From DASSKA01 sp035765755 (lineage in GTDB: Bacteria; Actinomycetota; Actinomycetes; Propionibacteriales; Nocardioidaceae), in the NCBI GenBank assembly GCA_035765755.1, contig DASTWW010000101.1, positions 1 through 61,482 of the forward strand: a stretch of DNA of 61,482 nt. The letters are read 5' to 3'. Under the pieces are notes generated by a model. That model had not been told where the DNA came from and searched no databases. It saw only the letters and a program-made list of their open reading frames with translations. Below, in pieces: positions 51,692 through 60,596 of the stretch (position 1 is its first letter; each line of letters opens with the position of its first letter). Both the position numbers and the translations under genes were made by a program.

Positions 51692-52224
51692 AAGCCGACG
51701 GTCCGGTTGGCCTGGCCGCGCACCGCCCGGCCCTTGGCCTTCGCCTTGTCCCGCAGCTCTTCCTGGAAGCGCTCCATCCTGGCGCGCAGCTCGGGGTCGG
51801 TGGCAGCGAGGATGCGTACGGCGAGCAGCCCGGCGTTGCGGGCGTTGCCGATCGACACGGTGGCGACCGGGACCCCGGCCGGCATCTGCACGATCGACAG
51901 CAGGGAGTCCATGCCGTCCAGGTGTTTGAGCGGCACCGGGACCCCGATCACGGGCAGCGGGGTGACCGCGGCGAGCATGCCGGGCAGGTGGGCCGCACCT
52001 CCGGCGCCGGCGATGATCACCGCCAGACCACGGCCCGCGGCCTCCTTGCCGTAGGCGAGCATCTCCTCGGGCATCCGGTGCGCGGAGACCACGTCGGCCT
52101 CGTAGCCGACCCCGAACTCCTCCACGGCCTCGGCGGCGGCCTTCATGGTCGGCCAGTCGGAGTCGGATCCCATCACGATGCCGACCCGAAGAGTTCCGGC
52201 AGGCTCGACCACCGGGCTGGTCAT
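51688..52224 (-). CDS. purE: N5-carboxyaminoimidazole ribonucleotide mutase
   Basis: A 178-residue PurE, purine synthesis. GIVMGSDSDWPTMKAA, VVSAHRMPEEM and IIAGAGGAAHLPGMLA match the active site of class I PurE. Coupled with purK (ATGA overlap). Confidence 0.97.
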   Translation of the reverse strand: MTSPVVEPAGTLRVGIVMGSDSDWPTMKAAAEAVEEFGVGYEADVVSAHRMPEEMLAYGKEAAGRGLAVIIAGAGGAAHLPGMLAAVTPLPVIGVPVPLKHLDGMDSLLSIVQMPAGVPVATVSIGNARNAGLLAVRILAATDPELRARMERFQEELRDKAKAKGRAVRGQANRTVGF

Positions 52225-53441
52225 TCGCTCTCCTCCCCCAGGTCGCCGCGGAACCAGGCCGCGGCGTGCCGGGCCCGTTCGACCGCGTCGTCGAGGTCGT
52301 CGCCGTAGGCGGTCACGTGGCCGACTTTCCTGCCGGGTCGCAGCGACTTGCCGTACAGGTGCACCTTGAGGCGCGGGTCGCGGGCGAACACGTGCGGGTA
52401 CCCGTCGTAGAGCGCACCCACCGGACGGTCGGCATGTCCGCCGAGGATGTTCACCATCACCGTCCACGGGGCGCGCGCCTCAGGGCTGCCCAGCGGCAGG
52501 TCAAGCACCGCCCGCAGGTGGTTCTCGAACTGGCTGGTCACCGCCCCGTCGATGGACCAGTGCCCGGTGTTGTGCGGCCGCATGGCCAGCTCGTTGACCA
52601 GCACGCGGCCGTCCATAGTCTCGAACAGCTCCACGGCGAGGATGCCGGTCACGTCGAGCTCGGCGGCCACGTCCATGGCGATCTGCTGCGCTCGCACGGC
52701 CAGCTCGGGGTCCAGGCCCGGGGCCGGGGCGATCACCTCCCAGCAGATGCCATCGCTCTGCACCGACTCCACGACGGGGTAGGCGGCCACCTGGCCGGAC
52801 GGGGACCGCGCGACGAGCGCGGAGAGCTCGCGGCGGAAGTCCACCTTCTCCTCGGCAAGGATCATCACGCCGGTGCGGTGCGCGGTCTCGAACACCGGCC
52901 CGCAGTCCGCGGCGCCCTCGACCACCCAGACGCCCTTGCCGTCGTAGCCGCCGCGGGTGGTCTTGAGCACGACGGGGAAGCCGCCCACCGACTCGGCGAA
53001 CCGTTCGACGGACGCGGCGTCGGCAACGATCGCGTTGCGTGGGCAGGGTACTTCGAGCTCCTGGAGCCGCGTCCGCATCACGCCCTTGTCCTGGGCATGC
53101 ACGAGAGCCTGCGGGCCGGGCCGGCAGGCGTGGCCCTCCCCGGTCAGGGCGTGCAGGTGCTCGGTGGGCACGTGCTCGTGGTCGAAGGTGACCACCGAGC
53201 AGCCCTCCGCGATCTTGCGGAGCATGTCGAGGTCGCGGTAGTCGCCGACGAGCGTGTCGGGGACGACCTGGGCGGCCGACACGTCCGGCCCCTCGGCGAG
53301 CAGCCGCAGCGGCACCCCGAGCGCGACGGCCGCCTGCGCCATCATCCGCGCGAGCTGGCCGCCGCCGATGACGGCGAGCACCGGGTCGGCGGGGTCGGGC
53401 GGAGGTGGGACAGCGGCGTCGCTGGTGGCGGGTGGGGTCAC
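52221..53441 (-). CDS. purK: N5-carboxyaminoimidazole ribonucleotide synthase
   Basis: A 406-residue ATP-grasp enzyme that makes N5-CAIR from AIR, ATP and bicarbonate, feeding PurE. LAVIGGGQLARMMAQAA opens the domain; VLKTTRGGYDGKGVWVV, EKVDFRRELSALVAR and VNELAMRPHNTGHWSIDG are the ATP-grasp blocks. The GTG at 53441 is chosen because it starts near the family's usual beginning and TACCCT lies six bases before it. Confidence 0.96.
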   Translation of the reverse strand: MTPPATSDAAVPPPPDPADPVLAVIGGGQLARMMAQAAVALGVPLRLLAEGPDVSAAQVVPDTLVGDYRDLDMLRKIAEGCSVVTFDHEHVPTEHLHALTGEGHACRPGPQALVHAQDKGVMRTRLQELEVPCPRNAIVADAASVERFAESVGGFPVVLKTTRGGYDGKGVWVVEGAADCGPVFETAHRTGVMILAEEKVDFRRELSALVARSPSGQVAAYPVVESVQSDGICWEVIAPAPGLDPELAVRAQQIAMDVAAELDVTGILAVELFETMDGRVLVNELAMRPHNTGHWSIDGAVTSQFENHLRAVLDLPLGSPEARAPWTVMVNILGGHADRPVGALYDGYPHVFARDPRLKVHLYGKSLRPGRKVGHVTAYGDDLDDAVERARHAAAWFRGDLGEESE

Positions 53442-53447
53442 CCGTCG

Positions 53448-53453
53448 AGGGTA
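53448..53453 (-). promoter_or_regulatory. Leaderless-type -10 element of purK
   Basis: TACCCT ends six bases before the GTG at 53441 on the minus strand and fits TANNNT. Confidence 0.4.
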
Positions 53454-53464
53454 TCGACTGCGGG

Positions 53465-53800
53465 TCAGGAGGCGGACTTCGCCTGTTCGGCGCGCTGAGG
53501 GGGCGCGAGCTCGAAGCGCAGGCCCCGTCCTCGGATCGTGCTGATCAGGCTCGGCCGGCGGGTGTCGTCGCCGAGCTTCTTGCGCACCCAGCCGAGGTGC
53601 ACGTCGATGGTCTTCGCCGACGTCCAGAAGTCGGTCTGCCACACCTCGCGCATCAGCTCGTCGCGGGTGACGATCTGCCCGGGCCGCCTGATCAGCGCGT
53701 GCAGCAGCTCGAACTCCTTGTTCGACATCCTGATCTCGACGCCCTCGCGCCACACCCGACGGGACTCGACGTCGAGGTCCACCCCCTGCACACTGATCAT
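53465..53800 (-). CDS. Orphan OmpR-type winged-helix DNA-binding protein
   Basis: A 111-residue protein that consists only of the transcriptional regulatory C-terminal domain of OmpR-family response regulators: EGVEIRMSNKEFELLHALIR, VTRDELMREVWQTDFWTSAK, TIDVHLGWVRKKLGDD and STIRGRGLRFEL. There is no receiver domain and no start further upstream that could supply one. It would act without phosphorylation. A direct repeat and TAACCT lie just upstream, consistent with self-control. Confidence 0.9.
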   Translation of the reverse strand: MISVQGVDLDVESRRVWREGVEIRMSNKEFELLHALIRRPGQIVTRDELMREVWQTDFWTSAKTIDVHLGWVRKKLGDDTRRPSLISTIRGRGLRFELAPPQRAEQAKSAS

Positions 53801-53807
53801 GGCCGTA

Positions 53808-53830
53808 AGGTTAAGGGGACATTTCGGACA
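53808..53830 (-). promoter_or_regulatory. -10 element and TGTCC direct repeat of the winged-helix gene
   Basis: On the minus strand two TGTCC units (53826-53830 and 53817-53821) with a nine-base period precede TAACCT (53808-53813), which ends seven bases before the ATG. OmpR-type domains bind direct repeats, so this may be the protein's own site. Confidence 0.4.
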
Positions 53831-53932
53831 CCGTTGGCAGAATCCAAGAATCCACAGGGCGCTCCAGCAGGGCGGTCTAGACCTTGCGAGACTCCGGGGT
53901 CCTCCATCCGTCCCCCGACCGGGCGTCGCGCC

Positions 53933-54922
53933 TCAGATCCGACGGACCGCGACCGGCTCCACCAGCCCGAAGCCGCGCACCGGACGCGGCGGCAGCGGCC
54001 GAGTGTCGAACAGGTCGGCCGGCAACCGGTCGGCGGTAGCGTGGTCGGTGATCACCCGGTTGCGGCGGGCCAGCGTGGTCAGCCGGGCGGCCATGTTCAC
54101 CGGCGGACCGAACACGTCACCCATTCGGGTGACAACTGCGCCGGTCGAGAGCCCGACGCGCACGTCGGGCAGGCGGCTGTCCCGACCGATCACGTCCACG
54201 ATCCCCACGGCGATCTGGAGCGCCCGGACCGGGTCCTCGCAGACGAAGAGCACGGAGTCGCCGAGGGTCTTGATCACCCGGCCGTGCCGGGCGGCCACCA
54301 CGTCGGCGCAGCGCGACTCGAACACCTCCACCAGGTCCCCGATCCGGTCCTCGTCCATCTCGTTGGACAGCGCCGTGAAGCTGACCAGGTCGGCGAAGCC
54401 CACCGTCACGTCGGTGGTGTGCAGGTCCTCGTCGTTGGCGCCGAGCACCTCCACCCGGCCGACCGCGGCGGCCAGGTGCCGCCGCCAGGCGTAGATGAGC
54501 ATCTGCTCGAACGGGGCGCCGACCTCCTCGGCGATCCGCAGCGCACTCCCGAGCCGGCTGCCGGTGGCCTCCTCGCCCGCCTCGAGCTGCTCGACCCGGG
54601 AGGCCAGCGTGGCCACCTGCCAGTCGGCGAGCCGGGCCATGGTGCGGCCGACCGCGCGGGTCAGCCGGACCGCGGTCTCGAAGTCGATGACGCCGGCCCG
54701 GACGGCCTTGACCAGGGTGCTCAGCGCACCCAGATCGGCGTCGGTGAACGCCGGGTGCTCACCCGCGTCCGGAAAGCCGAGGGCGCGCCAGAGCCGCCGG
54801 GCCTGCTCGACGGTCACCCCGGCCGCCGAGGCGACGTCCTCGCTGGTCAGCGCAGGCGACTGCCCCAGGATGGCCCGCTCGAGCCGTTCGCGGGTGTAGC
54901 CGGCGGTGTCCGCCCCGGTCAT
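53933..54922 (-). CDS. Class III adenylate/guanylate cyclase with N-terminal regulatory domain
   Basis: A 329-residue soluble cyclase: a helical N-terminal regulatory domain of the Rv1264 type (residues 1-155) and a catalytic CHD domain. Metal ligands Asp178 (FADLVSF) and Asp222 (LGDSVLF), the adenine-specific Lys218 and Asp269, and the transition-state Asn276 and Arg280 (GPPVNMAAR) are all present, which predicts adenylate cyclase activity. The Rv1264 regulatory domain senses pH. It is separate from birA by 45 bases on the same strand. Confidence 0.93.
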   Translation of the reverse strand: MTGADTAGYTRERLERAILGQSPALTSEDVASAAGVTVEQARRLWRALGFPDAGEHPAFTDADLGALSTLVKAVRAGVIDFETAVRLTRAVGRTMARLADWQVATLASRVEQLEAGEEATGSRLGSALRIAEEVGAPFEQMLIYAWRRHLAAAVGRVEVLGANDEDLHTTDVTVGFADLVSFTALSNEMDEDRIGDLVEVFESRCADVVAARHGRVIKTLGDSVLFVCEDPVRALQIAVGIVDVIGRDSRLPDVRVGLSTGAVVTRMGDVFGPPVNMAARLTTLARRNRVITDHATADRLPADLFDTRPLPPRPVRGFGLVEPVAVRRI

Positions 54923-54944
54923 CGGCCCGTGCCGGGGATCACGC

Positions 54945-54964
54945 CATGAGTCACGGCATGAATC
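54945..54964. repeat. Direct repeat before the cyclase gene
   Basis: CATGAGTC (54945-54952) and CATGAATC (54957-54964), seven of eight bases the same with a 12-base period, fall in the 45-base gap between birA and the cyclase start. Confidence 0.3.
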
Positions 54965-54967
54965 TTC

Positions 54968-55810
54968 TCACGTCGGCGGACCCGGCTCCGCCCGCACGTG
55001 GACCACGTCGCCCGCCCCCAGCAACCGGCTGCCGGTGGGCGTGAGCACCTGGAGCCGGCCGTCGCCGTCGACGCCCACGGCCTCGCCGAGCACGGGATCG
55101 CCGGAAGGCAGCTCCACGCGCACCTGGCGGCCGATCGTCGCGCAACGTCGCACGTAGGCGGCGTGCAGACCCTGGTCCGGGTCACCGCCGTCGGCCGACC
55201 ACTGCAGGTAGAGAGCCTCGAAGGCGCGCAGCACCTCCCGCAGGATCACCGACCGGTCCAGCGTGCTCGCGCCCACCAGCTCCAGCGAGGTCGCCGTCGG
55301 CACCGGCAGCTCGTCGCGGGTCGAGCTCACGTTGAGGCCCACCCCGAGCACGGCCGCGCTCGAGGACGGCCGCTCGACCCGCTCCACCAGCAGACCGGCG
55401 AGCTTCTGGTCGTCCACCATCACGTCGTTGGGCCACTTCAGCGCGCACGGCACGTCGGTGACCCGGCGTACCCCCTCCGCGACGGCGATCCCGGCGAGTA
55501 GCGGCAGCCACGGCCACCGTGCGGAAGGCACCCGCTCCGGGACCAGCAGCACCGAGAAGGTCAGCGCGGCGCGGGCGGGGGTGACCCAGCTGCGGTCCAG
55601 CCGGCCGCGGCCCGCCGTCTGGTGCTCGGCGACCAGCACCAGCCCCTCCGGCTCACCGGACCGGGCGCGCTCGGCGACCGCCCGGTTCGTTGACGGGGAC
55701 TCCTCGACCACCTCGAGCGTGCGCCAGATCGACGCGCCCGTCGTCAGCGCGGCGGTCAGCGCGGCCCGGTCCAGAGGAGGGCGGCACAGGTCGTCGAACC
55801 TCACAGGCAC
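54968..55810 (-). CDS. birA: Biotin-[acetyl-CoA carboxylase] ligase
   Basis: A 280-residue biotin protein ligase without the N-terminal regulator helix-turn-helix, so it should only attach biotin. VVEESPSTNRAVAERA, the biotinyl-AMP loop GRGRLDRSW, KWPNDVMVDDQKLAGLL and GVGLNVSS are present, with an SH3-like C-domain. It probably biotinylates the carboxylase alpha subunit acting with AccD and AccE, which start divergently 34 bases away. GTG 55810 is used; GTG 55804 is possible. Confidence 0.95.
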   Translation of the reverse strand: MPVRFDDLCRPPLDRAALTAALTTGASIWRTLEVVEESPSTNRAVAERARSGEPEGLVLVAEHQTAGRGRLDRSWVTPARAALTFSVLLVPERVPSARWPWLPLLAGIAVAEGVRRVTDVPCALKWPNDVMVDDQKLAGLLVERVERPSSSAAVLGVGLNVSSTRDELPVPTATSLELVGASTLDRSVILREVLRAFEALYLQWSADGGDPDQGLHAAYVRRCATIGRQVRVELPSGDPVLGEAVGVDGDGRLQVLTPTGSRLLGAGDVVHVRAEPGPPT

Positions 55811-55844
55811 TAGCCTGACCTACCGGACCGCGAGGAGGCGAACC

Positions 55845-57467
55845 GTGAGCGAAGCGAGGATCGGCGGCACCGAAGTCCCCGAGGACGACTCGATCGACGT
55901 GCACACCACTGCGGGCAAGGTCGCCGACCTCGACCGGCGACTGCACGAGGCGGTGCACGCGGGCTCCGCCCGGGCGATCGAGAAGCAGCACGCCAAGGGG
56001 AAGAAGACCGCGCGCGAGCGCATCGAGGAGCTGCTGGACGAGGGCTCCTTCGTCGAGCTCGACGAGCTGGCCAGGCACCGGTCGACCGCGTTCGGGATGG
56101 AGAAGAACCGGCCGTACGGCGACGGCGTGGTGATCGGCTACGGCACCGTCGAGGGCCGGCAGGTGTGCGTGTTCGCCCAGGACTTCACCGTGTTCGGCGG
56201 ATCGCTCGGCCAGGTGTTCGGCGAGAAGATCGTCAAGATCATGGACCTGGCCATGAAGACCGGCTGCCCGGTCATCGGCATCAATGACTCCGGCGGCGCC
56301 CGCATCCAGGAAGGCGTCGTCTCCCTCGGGCTGTACGGCGAGATCTTCCGCCGCAACGTGCACGCCTCTGGTGTGGTCCCGCAGATCTCGCTGATCATGG
56401 GCCCGTGCGCCGGAGGGGCGGTGTACTCCCCCGCGGTCACCGACTTCACCGTGATGGTCGACCAGACCAGCCACATGTTCATCACCGGACCGGACGTGAT
56501 CAAGACCGTCACCGGTGAGGACGTCTCCATGGAAGACCTCGGCGGCGCCCGGTCGCACAACACCAAGTCCGGCAACGCCCACTACATGGCCTCCGACGAG
56601 TCCGACGCGATCGAGTACGTCAAGGCGCTGCTGTCGTACCTGCCGCAGAACAACCTCGACGAGCCCCCGTCGTACGACGAGATCGTGGACCTGGAGATCA
56701 CCGACGGCGACCGGGCGCTGGACTCGCTCGTTCCTGACAGCCCGAACCAGCCCTACGACATTCACACGGTCATCGAGTCGGTGCTCGACGACGGCGACTT
56801 CCTCGAGGTGCAGGCGATGTTCGCCCCGAACATCGTGGTCGGCTTGGGCCGGGTGGAGGGCCACCCGGTCGGCGTGGTCGCCAACCAGCCGATGCAGTTC
56901 GCCGGCACCCTGGACATCGACGCCTCGGAGAAGGCCGCCCGGTTCGTGCGCACCTGCGACGCGTTCAACATCCCGGTGCTCACCTTCGTCGACGTGCCGG
57001 GGTTCCTGCCCGGCACGGACCAGGAGTGGAACGGCATCATCCGCCGTGGCGCCAAGCTGATCTTCGCCTACGCGGAGGCCACCGTGCCGCTGGTCACCGT
57101 GATCACGCGGAAGGCGTACGGCGGGGCATACGACGTGATGGGGTCCAAGCACCTCGGCGCCGACATGAACCTGGCCTGGCCCACCGCGCAGATCGCGGTG
57201 ATGGGCGCGCAGGGGGCGGTGAACATCCTCTACCGCAAGGAGCTCGCCGACGCGGAACAGTCCGGCCGGCAGGAGGAGCTCCGGGCAGAGCTGATCACGG
57301 AGTACGAGGACCACCTGGCCAACCCGTACCTCGCCGCCGAGCGCGGCTACATCGACGCGGTGATCCAGCCGCACGAGACCCGCGCCGAGATCATCCGCTC
57401 CCTGCGGCTGCTGCGCTCCAAGCGCGAGACGCTGCCCCCCAAGAAGCACGGGAACATCCCGCTATGA
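55845..57467 (+). CDS. accD: Acyl-CoA carboxylase carboxyltransferase (beta) subunit
   Basis: A 540-residue carboxyltransferase of the propionyl/acyl-CoA type (accD5-like), which moves CO2 from biotin to acyl-CoA. VFAQDFTVFGGSLGQVFGEK, NDSGGARIQEGVVSLGLYGE, MGPCAGGAVYSPAVTDF and VTRKAYGGAYDVMGSKHLG are the two crotonase-fold halves' binding sites. GAGGAGG lies six bases before the GTG. Coupled to accE by ATGA overlap. The biotinylated alpha subunit is elsewhere. Confidence 0.97.
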   Translation: MSEARIGGTEVPEDDSIDVHTTAGKVADLDRRLHEAVHAGSARAIEKQHAKGKKTARERIEELLDEGSFVELDELARHRSTAFGMEKNRPYGDGVVIGYGTVEGRQVCVFAQDFTVFGGSLGQVFGEKIVKIMDLAMKTGCPVIGINDSGGARIQEGVVSLGLYGEIFRRNVHASGVVPQISLIMGPCAGGAVYSPAVTDFTVMVDQTSHMFITGPDVIKTVTGEDVSMEDLGGARSHNTKSGNAHYMASDESDAIEYVKALLSYLPQNNLDEPPSYDEIVDLEITDGDRALDSLVPDSPNQPYDIHTVIESVLDDGDFLEVQAMFAPNIVVGLGRVEGHPVGVVANQPMQFAGTLDIDASEKAARFVRTCDAFNIPVLTFVDVPGFLPGTDQEWNGIIRRGAKLIFAYAEATVPLVTVITRKAYGGAYDVMGSKHLGADMNLAWPTAQIAVMGAQGAVNILYRKELADAEQSGRQEELRAELITEYEDHLANPYLAAERGYIDAVIQPHETRAEIIRSLRLLRSKRETLPPKKHGNIPL

Positions 57468-57673
57468 CCACCCCCCACCTGCGGATCCTCAAGGGCGACC
57501 CGACCGCCGAGGAGATCGCGGCGCTGGTCGCCGTGCTGCAGGCGACCGCGGCCGCCGGCGCCCCGCCGCCGCGTCGCCGGCCGGTGTCGGAGTGGGCCGC
57601 GCCTCACCGCCGGCTGTCCACGACCTTCCCGTCCGGACCGTCGGGCTGGCGGGCCAGCGCGATGCCGCGCTGA
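57464..57673 (+). CDS. accE: Acyl-CoA carboxylase epsilon subunit
   Basis: A 69-residue epsilon subunit (PF13822), found only in actinobacterial acyl-CoA carboxylases, which joins AccA and AccD into an active complex. It opens MTTPHLRILKGDPTAEEIAA and ends in GWRASAMPR, a typical conserved end. Its last 70 bases overlap the GT87 gene on the opposite strand. Confidence 0.93.
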   Translation: MTTPHLRILKGDPTAEEIAALVAVLQATAAAGAPPPRRRPVSEWAAPHRRLSTTFPSGPSGWRASAMPR

Positions 57674-58875
57674 GCGGTCACGCGCCAGGCACGTACGGCC
57701 GCGTCGCCGCACAGCCAGACCAGCACCGCATTGCGGGCGGCCAGCACCGCCACGGCCAACCCCGAACCGGGGTGATGCCCGACCAGGTCGCCGTAGAACA
57801 CCGGGAACTCGAGCTGGGTGAGCAGGGTCGCGACCAACAGGCCGGCGGCCCAGCGCAGCTGCGCAGCCCGCCGTGGACCAGCGACGGCGACCGCTGCGGC
57901 GGCCATCGGCAGCAGCCAGAGCAGGTACTGCGGGCTGAGCACCCGGCTGCTGACCACGAACCCGGTGACCGCCGCCAGGCCGGCCCAGCAGACCCCGGGC
58001 ACGGTTCCGCCGGCCCGCCACAGCCGCCACCAGAGCACCAGCAGACCGGCCGCGACCAGCAGCGTGAGCACGGTGGACAGGTGCACCAGCGCCGCGATAC
58101 CGGGTCCGGTGACCTCGAAGGCGTGCGCCGGCCCGTAGGACACCGTGTAGCTGCTCGGCACCAGCACCCAGCCGACCATCGCCGGCGAGGCAGCCACCGA
58201 CTCGATCTGCAGCCCCCGGCCGCTCTGGAAGGCGAGCGGCGAGAACAACCGGCCCCAGCCGGCCACCGCCACGGTGCCTGCGACCACGAACGCGGCGACG
58301 GCCGCGGTCGCGCGGAGCACCGGCCCCCGGCTCTCCCGCCGCCCGGCCATCGCCGGCAGCAGGAGCGCCGGCCACAGCTTGACCGCGGCACCCGCCGCCA
58401 CCACCACCCCGGCGAGACCCGGACGCCGGGCGAGCAGCAGCAGCGCAGCGCCGGCCAGCACCCCGGGGACGATGTCGAACCGCGCCAGGGAGGTCGCCCC
58501 GAGCAGCGGCACGCCGACCAGCCACACCGCCAGGGCTTGGGAGCGGCCCGGACCGCGCACACAGTGCAGCGCGGCCGTGAACGCCGCGTCCGCCAGCAAC
58601 GCCAGGGCGACCAGCAGCCAGGTGTACGTGCCGAGAGCGCCGCCGAGCGCGCCGGCGGCCAGCCACGGCACGGCCAGCACCGCCACCCCGGCCAGCGGGT
58701 ACTCCCGCAGCGTGTCGGCCGGCCCGTGCGACGCGAGCGAACGGAGGCTGTCGGCGAAGTAGGACACGTCCCCGCTCACCCAGTGCTGCGGGCCGGCGTA
58801 GAGCAGCACGACCAGCCCGCGGGTCGCCAGCCACAGCACCGCCGTGGCGGCCGCACGTCCCGGCTCTCGTACCAA
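57604..58875 (-). CDS. GT87-family polyprenol-phosphate mannosyltransferase-like membrane protein
   Basis: A 423-residue membrane protein with about ten to twelve helices. GT87 marks are the N-terminal DVSYFADSLRSL (the catalytic Asp region), SLARFDIVPGVLAGAAL and AVKLWPALLLPAMAG, and VLSPQYLLWLLPMA. It uses polyprenol-phosphate-sugars on the outside. TTG at 58875 with GAGG six bases upstream is the start. Its last codons overlap accE by 70 bases; the end is not conserved in what I recall, so a genuine later stop may be just chance. Confidence 0.88.
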   Translation of the reverse strand: MVREPGRAAATAVLWLATRGLVVLLYAGPQHWVSGDVSYFADSLRSLASHGPADTLREYPLAGVAVLAVPWLAAGALGGALGTYTWLLVALALLADAAFTAALHCVRGPGRSQALAVWLVGVPLLGATSLARFDIVPGVLAGAALLLLARRPGLAGVVVAAGAAVKLWPALLLPAMAGRRESRGPVLRATAAVAAFVVAGTVAVAGWGRLFSPLAFQSGRGLQIESVAASPAMVGWVLVPSSYTVSYGPAHAFEVTGPGIAALVHLSTVLTLLVAAGLLVLWWRLWRAGGTVPGVCWAGLAAVTGFVVSSRVLSPQYLLWLLPMAAAAVAVAGPRRAAQLRWAAGLLVATLLTQLEFPVFYGDLVGHHPGSGLAVAVLAARNAVLVWLCGDAAVRAWRVTAQRGIALARQPDGPDGKVVDSRR

Positions 58876-58890
58876 TCGGCGCCTCGCTAC

Positions 58891-58897
58891 TAGGGTA
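58891..58897. promoter_or_regulatory. Overlapping divergent -10 elements
   Basis: On the plus strand TAGGGT (58891-58896) ends eight bases before the DUF885 GTG; on the minus strand TACCCT (58892-58897) faces the GT87 gene. The core ACTAGGGTAGT is nearly palindromic. Confidence 0.4.
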
Positions 58898-58904
58898 GTC
58901 GCCC

Positions 58905-60596
58905 GTGACCGACCAAGACAGCCGTCCTGTCGACGCTATCGCGAACGCCTACGTCGACCGCTACGCAGCGCTCGACCCGATCACCGCCACGTCCGCCGGT
59001 GTCGCCGGCCACGACGACCGGCTCACCGACCTCTCACCCGACGGCTTCGCCGCTCGCGAGGCACTGACCCGCTCCGCGCTTGCCGACGCCCAGGCCGCGA
59101 CACCGGTCGACGCCCGCGAGCAGGTCGCCAAGGACGCGTTCGTCGAGCGTCTCGGCCTGCAGGTGGAGCGGTACGACGCCGGGCTGCCGCAGTCGCAGGT
59201 GGCGGTCATCTCCAGCGGCCTGCACGAGATCCGCGAGGTGTTCGACCTGATGGACACCGACACCACCGAGGCGTGGGAGAACGTCGACGCCCGGCTGGGC
59301 ACCGTGGCCGCGACCGTTGCCGGCTACCGGAAGACGCTGCTGCAGGCAGCCGATGAGGGCCGGGTCAGTGCGCGGCGCCAGCTGCACCAGGTCGCCCGGC
59401 AGGTCCGGCACTGGACGGGCCAGGAGGGTCACGGCGGGAACTTCTTCCTCAACCTGGTGGCCGGGTCCCCGGCGACCGGGACACTGCGCGACCAGCTGGA
59501 GCGCCACGCGGCCGAGGCCAGCGACGCCTTCGCCGGCTTCGGCCGGTTTCTCGACGACGAGCTCGGGCCCCGGGGCCAGGAGACGGACGCGGTCGGACGC
59601 GAGCGCTATGCGCTGGAGTCGCGCTACTTCCTCGGCGCTGCGGTGGACCTCGACGAGACCTACGCGTGGGGCTGGCAGGAGCTCGCGCGGATCGAGCGCG
59701 AGATGGCGGCGGTCGCGGACCAGATCGTGCCCGGAGGTGCCCCCGACGACGCCGTCGCCGCGCTGGACGCGGACCCGAGCCGGCGGCTGGCCGGCAAGGA
59801 CCGGTTCCGGGCCTGGATGCAGGACACCGCCGAGGCAGCGATCGACGACCTCGCCGACGTGCACTTCGACATCCCGGAGCCGGTACGGCGCATCGAGTGC
59901 TGCCTCGCTCCGACCGACGAAGGCGGCATCTACTACACCGGCCCGAGCGAGGACTTCCACCGTCCCGGGCGGATGTGGTGGGCCGTCCCGGACGGCGTGG
60001 ACACTTTCTCCACCTGGCGTGAGGTGACCACCGTCTACCACGAGGGCGTGCCCGGCCACCATCTCCAGGTCGGCCAGACCGCCTACCGACGCGAGCTGCT
60101 GAACCGGTGGCAGCGACTGATGTGCTGGGTGTCCGGGCACGGCGAGGGCTGGGCGTTGTACGCCGAGCGGTTGATGGACGACCTCGGCCACCTCGACGAC
60201 CCCGGCAACCGGCTCGGCATGCTCGACGCCCAGGCGCTGCGGGCAGCCCGGGTGATCGTGGACATCGGCGTGCACCTCCAGCTCGAGATCCCCGCGGACA
60301 ACCCGTTCGGCTTCCATCCCGGGGAGCGGTGGACCGCGGAGCTGGCCCTGGAGTTCATGCGCCAGCACAGCCGCGACGAGGACGCCCGGCTGGTCTTCGA
60401 GGTGAACCGGTACCTCGGCTGGCCCGGTCAGGCCCCGTCGTACAAGGTGGGCGAACGGATCTGGCTGCAGGCCCGCGACGACGCGCGCGCCCGGCTCGGC
60501 GCCGACTTCGACCTGAAGGCCTTCCACCGCGCCGCCCTCGACCTCGGCGCGCTCGGTCTCGACCCGTTGCAGCGGGCGCTGGCGAGGATCCGATGA
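58905..60596 (+). CDS. DUF885 family (zinc metallopeptidase-like) protein
   Basis: A 563-residue protein of DUF885, a group with a gluzincin-like peptidase fold. The HExxPGHH motif is VYHEGVPGHHLQ (His379, Glu380) and a further metal-ligand region is GHGEGWALYAERLMDDLG. C-terminal blocks YLGWPGQAPSYKVGERIWLQ and RARLGADFDLKAFH are typical. No signal peptide; cytoplasmic peptidase likely. ATGA overlap with maf at its end, so they form an operon. Confidence 0.92.
   Translation: MTDQDSRPVDAIANAYVDRYAALDPITATSAGVAGHDDRLTDLSPDGFAAREALTRSALADAQAATPVDAREQVAKDAFVERLGLQVERYDAGLPQSQVAVISSGLHEIREVFDLMDTDTTEAWENVDARLGTVAATVAGYRKTLLQAADEGRVSARRQLHQVARQVRHWTGQEGHGGNFFLNLVAGSPATGTLRDQLERHAAEASDAFAGFGRFLDDELGPRGQETDAVGRERYALESRYFLGAAVDLDETYAWGWQELARIEREMAAVADQIVPGGAPDDAVAALDADPSRRLAGKDRFRAWMQDTAEAAIDDLADVHFDIPEPVRRIECCLAPTDEGGIYYTGPSEDFHRPGRMWWAVPDGVDTFSTWREVTTVYHEGVPGHHLQVGQTAYRRELLNRWQRLMCWVSGHGEGWALYAERLMDDLGHLDDPGNRLGMLDAQALRAARVIVDIGVHLQLEIPADNPFGFHPGERWTAELALEFMRQHSRDEDARLVFEVNRYLGWPGQAPSYKVGERIWLQARDDARARLGADFDLKAFHRAALDLGALGLDPLQRALARIR

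Noticed and set aside
53874..53883. GGTCTAGACC palindrome between the winged-helix and cyclase genes
   Set aside because: Ten bases is too short to call without a second copy or known binding protein.
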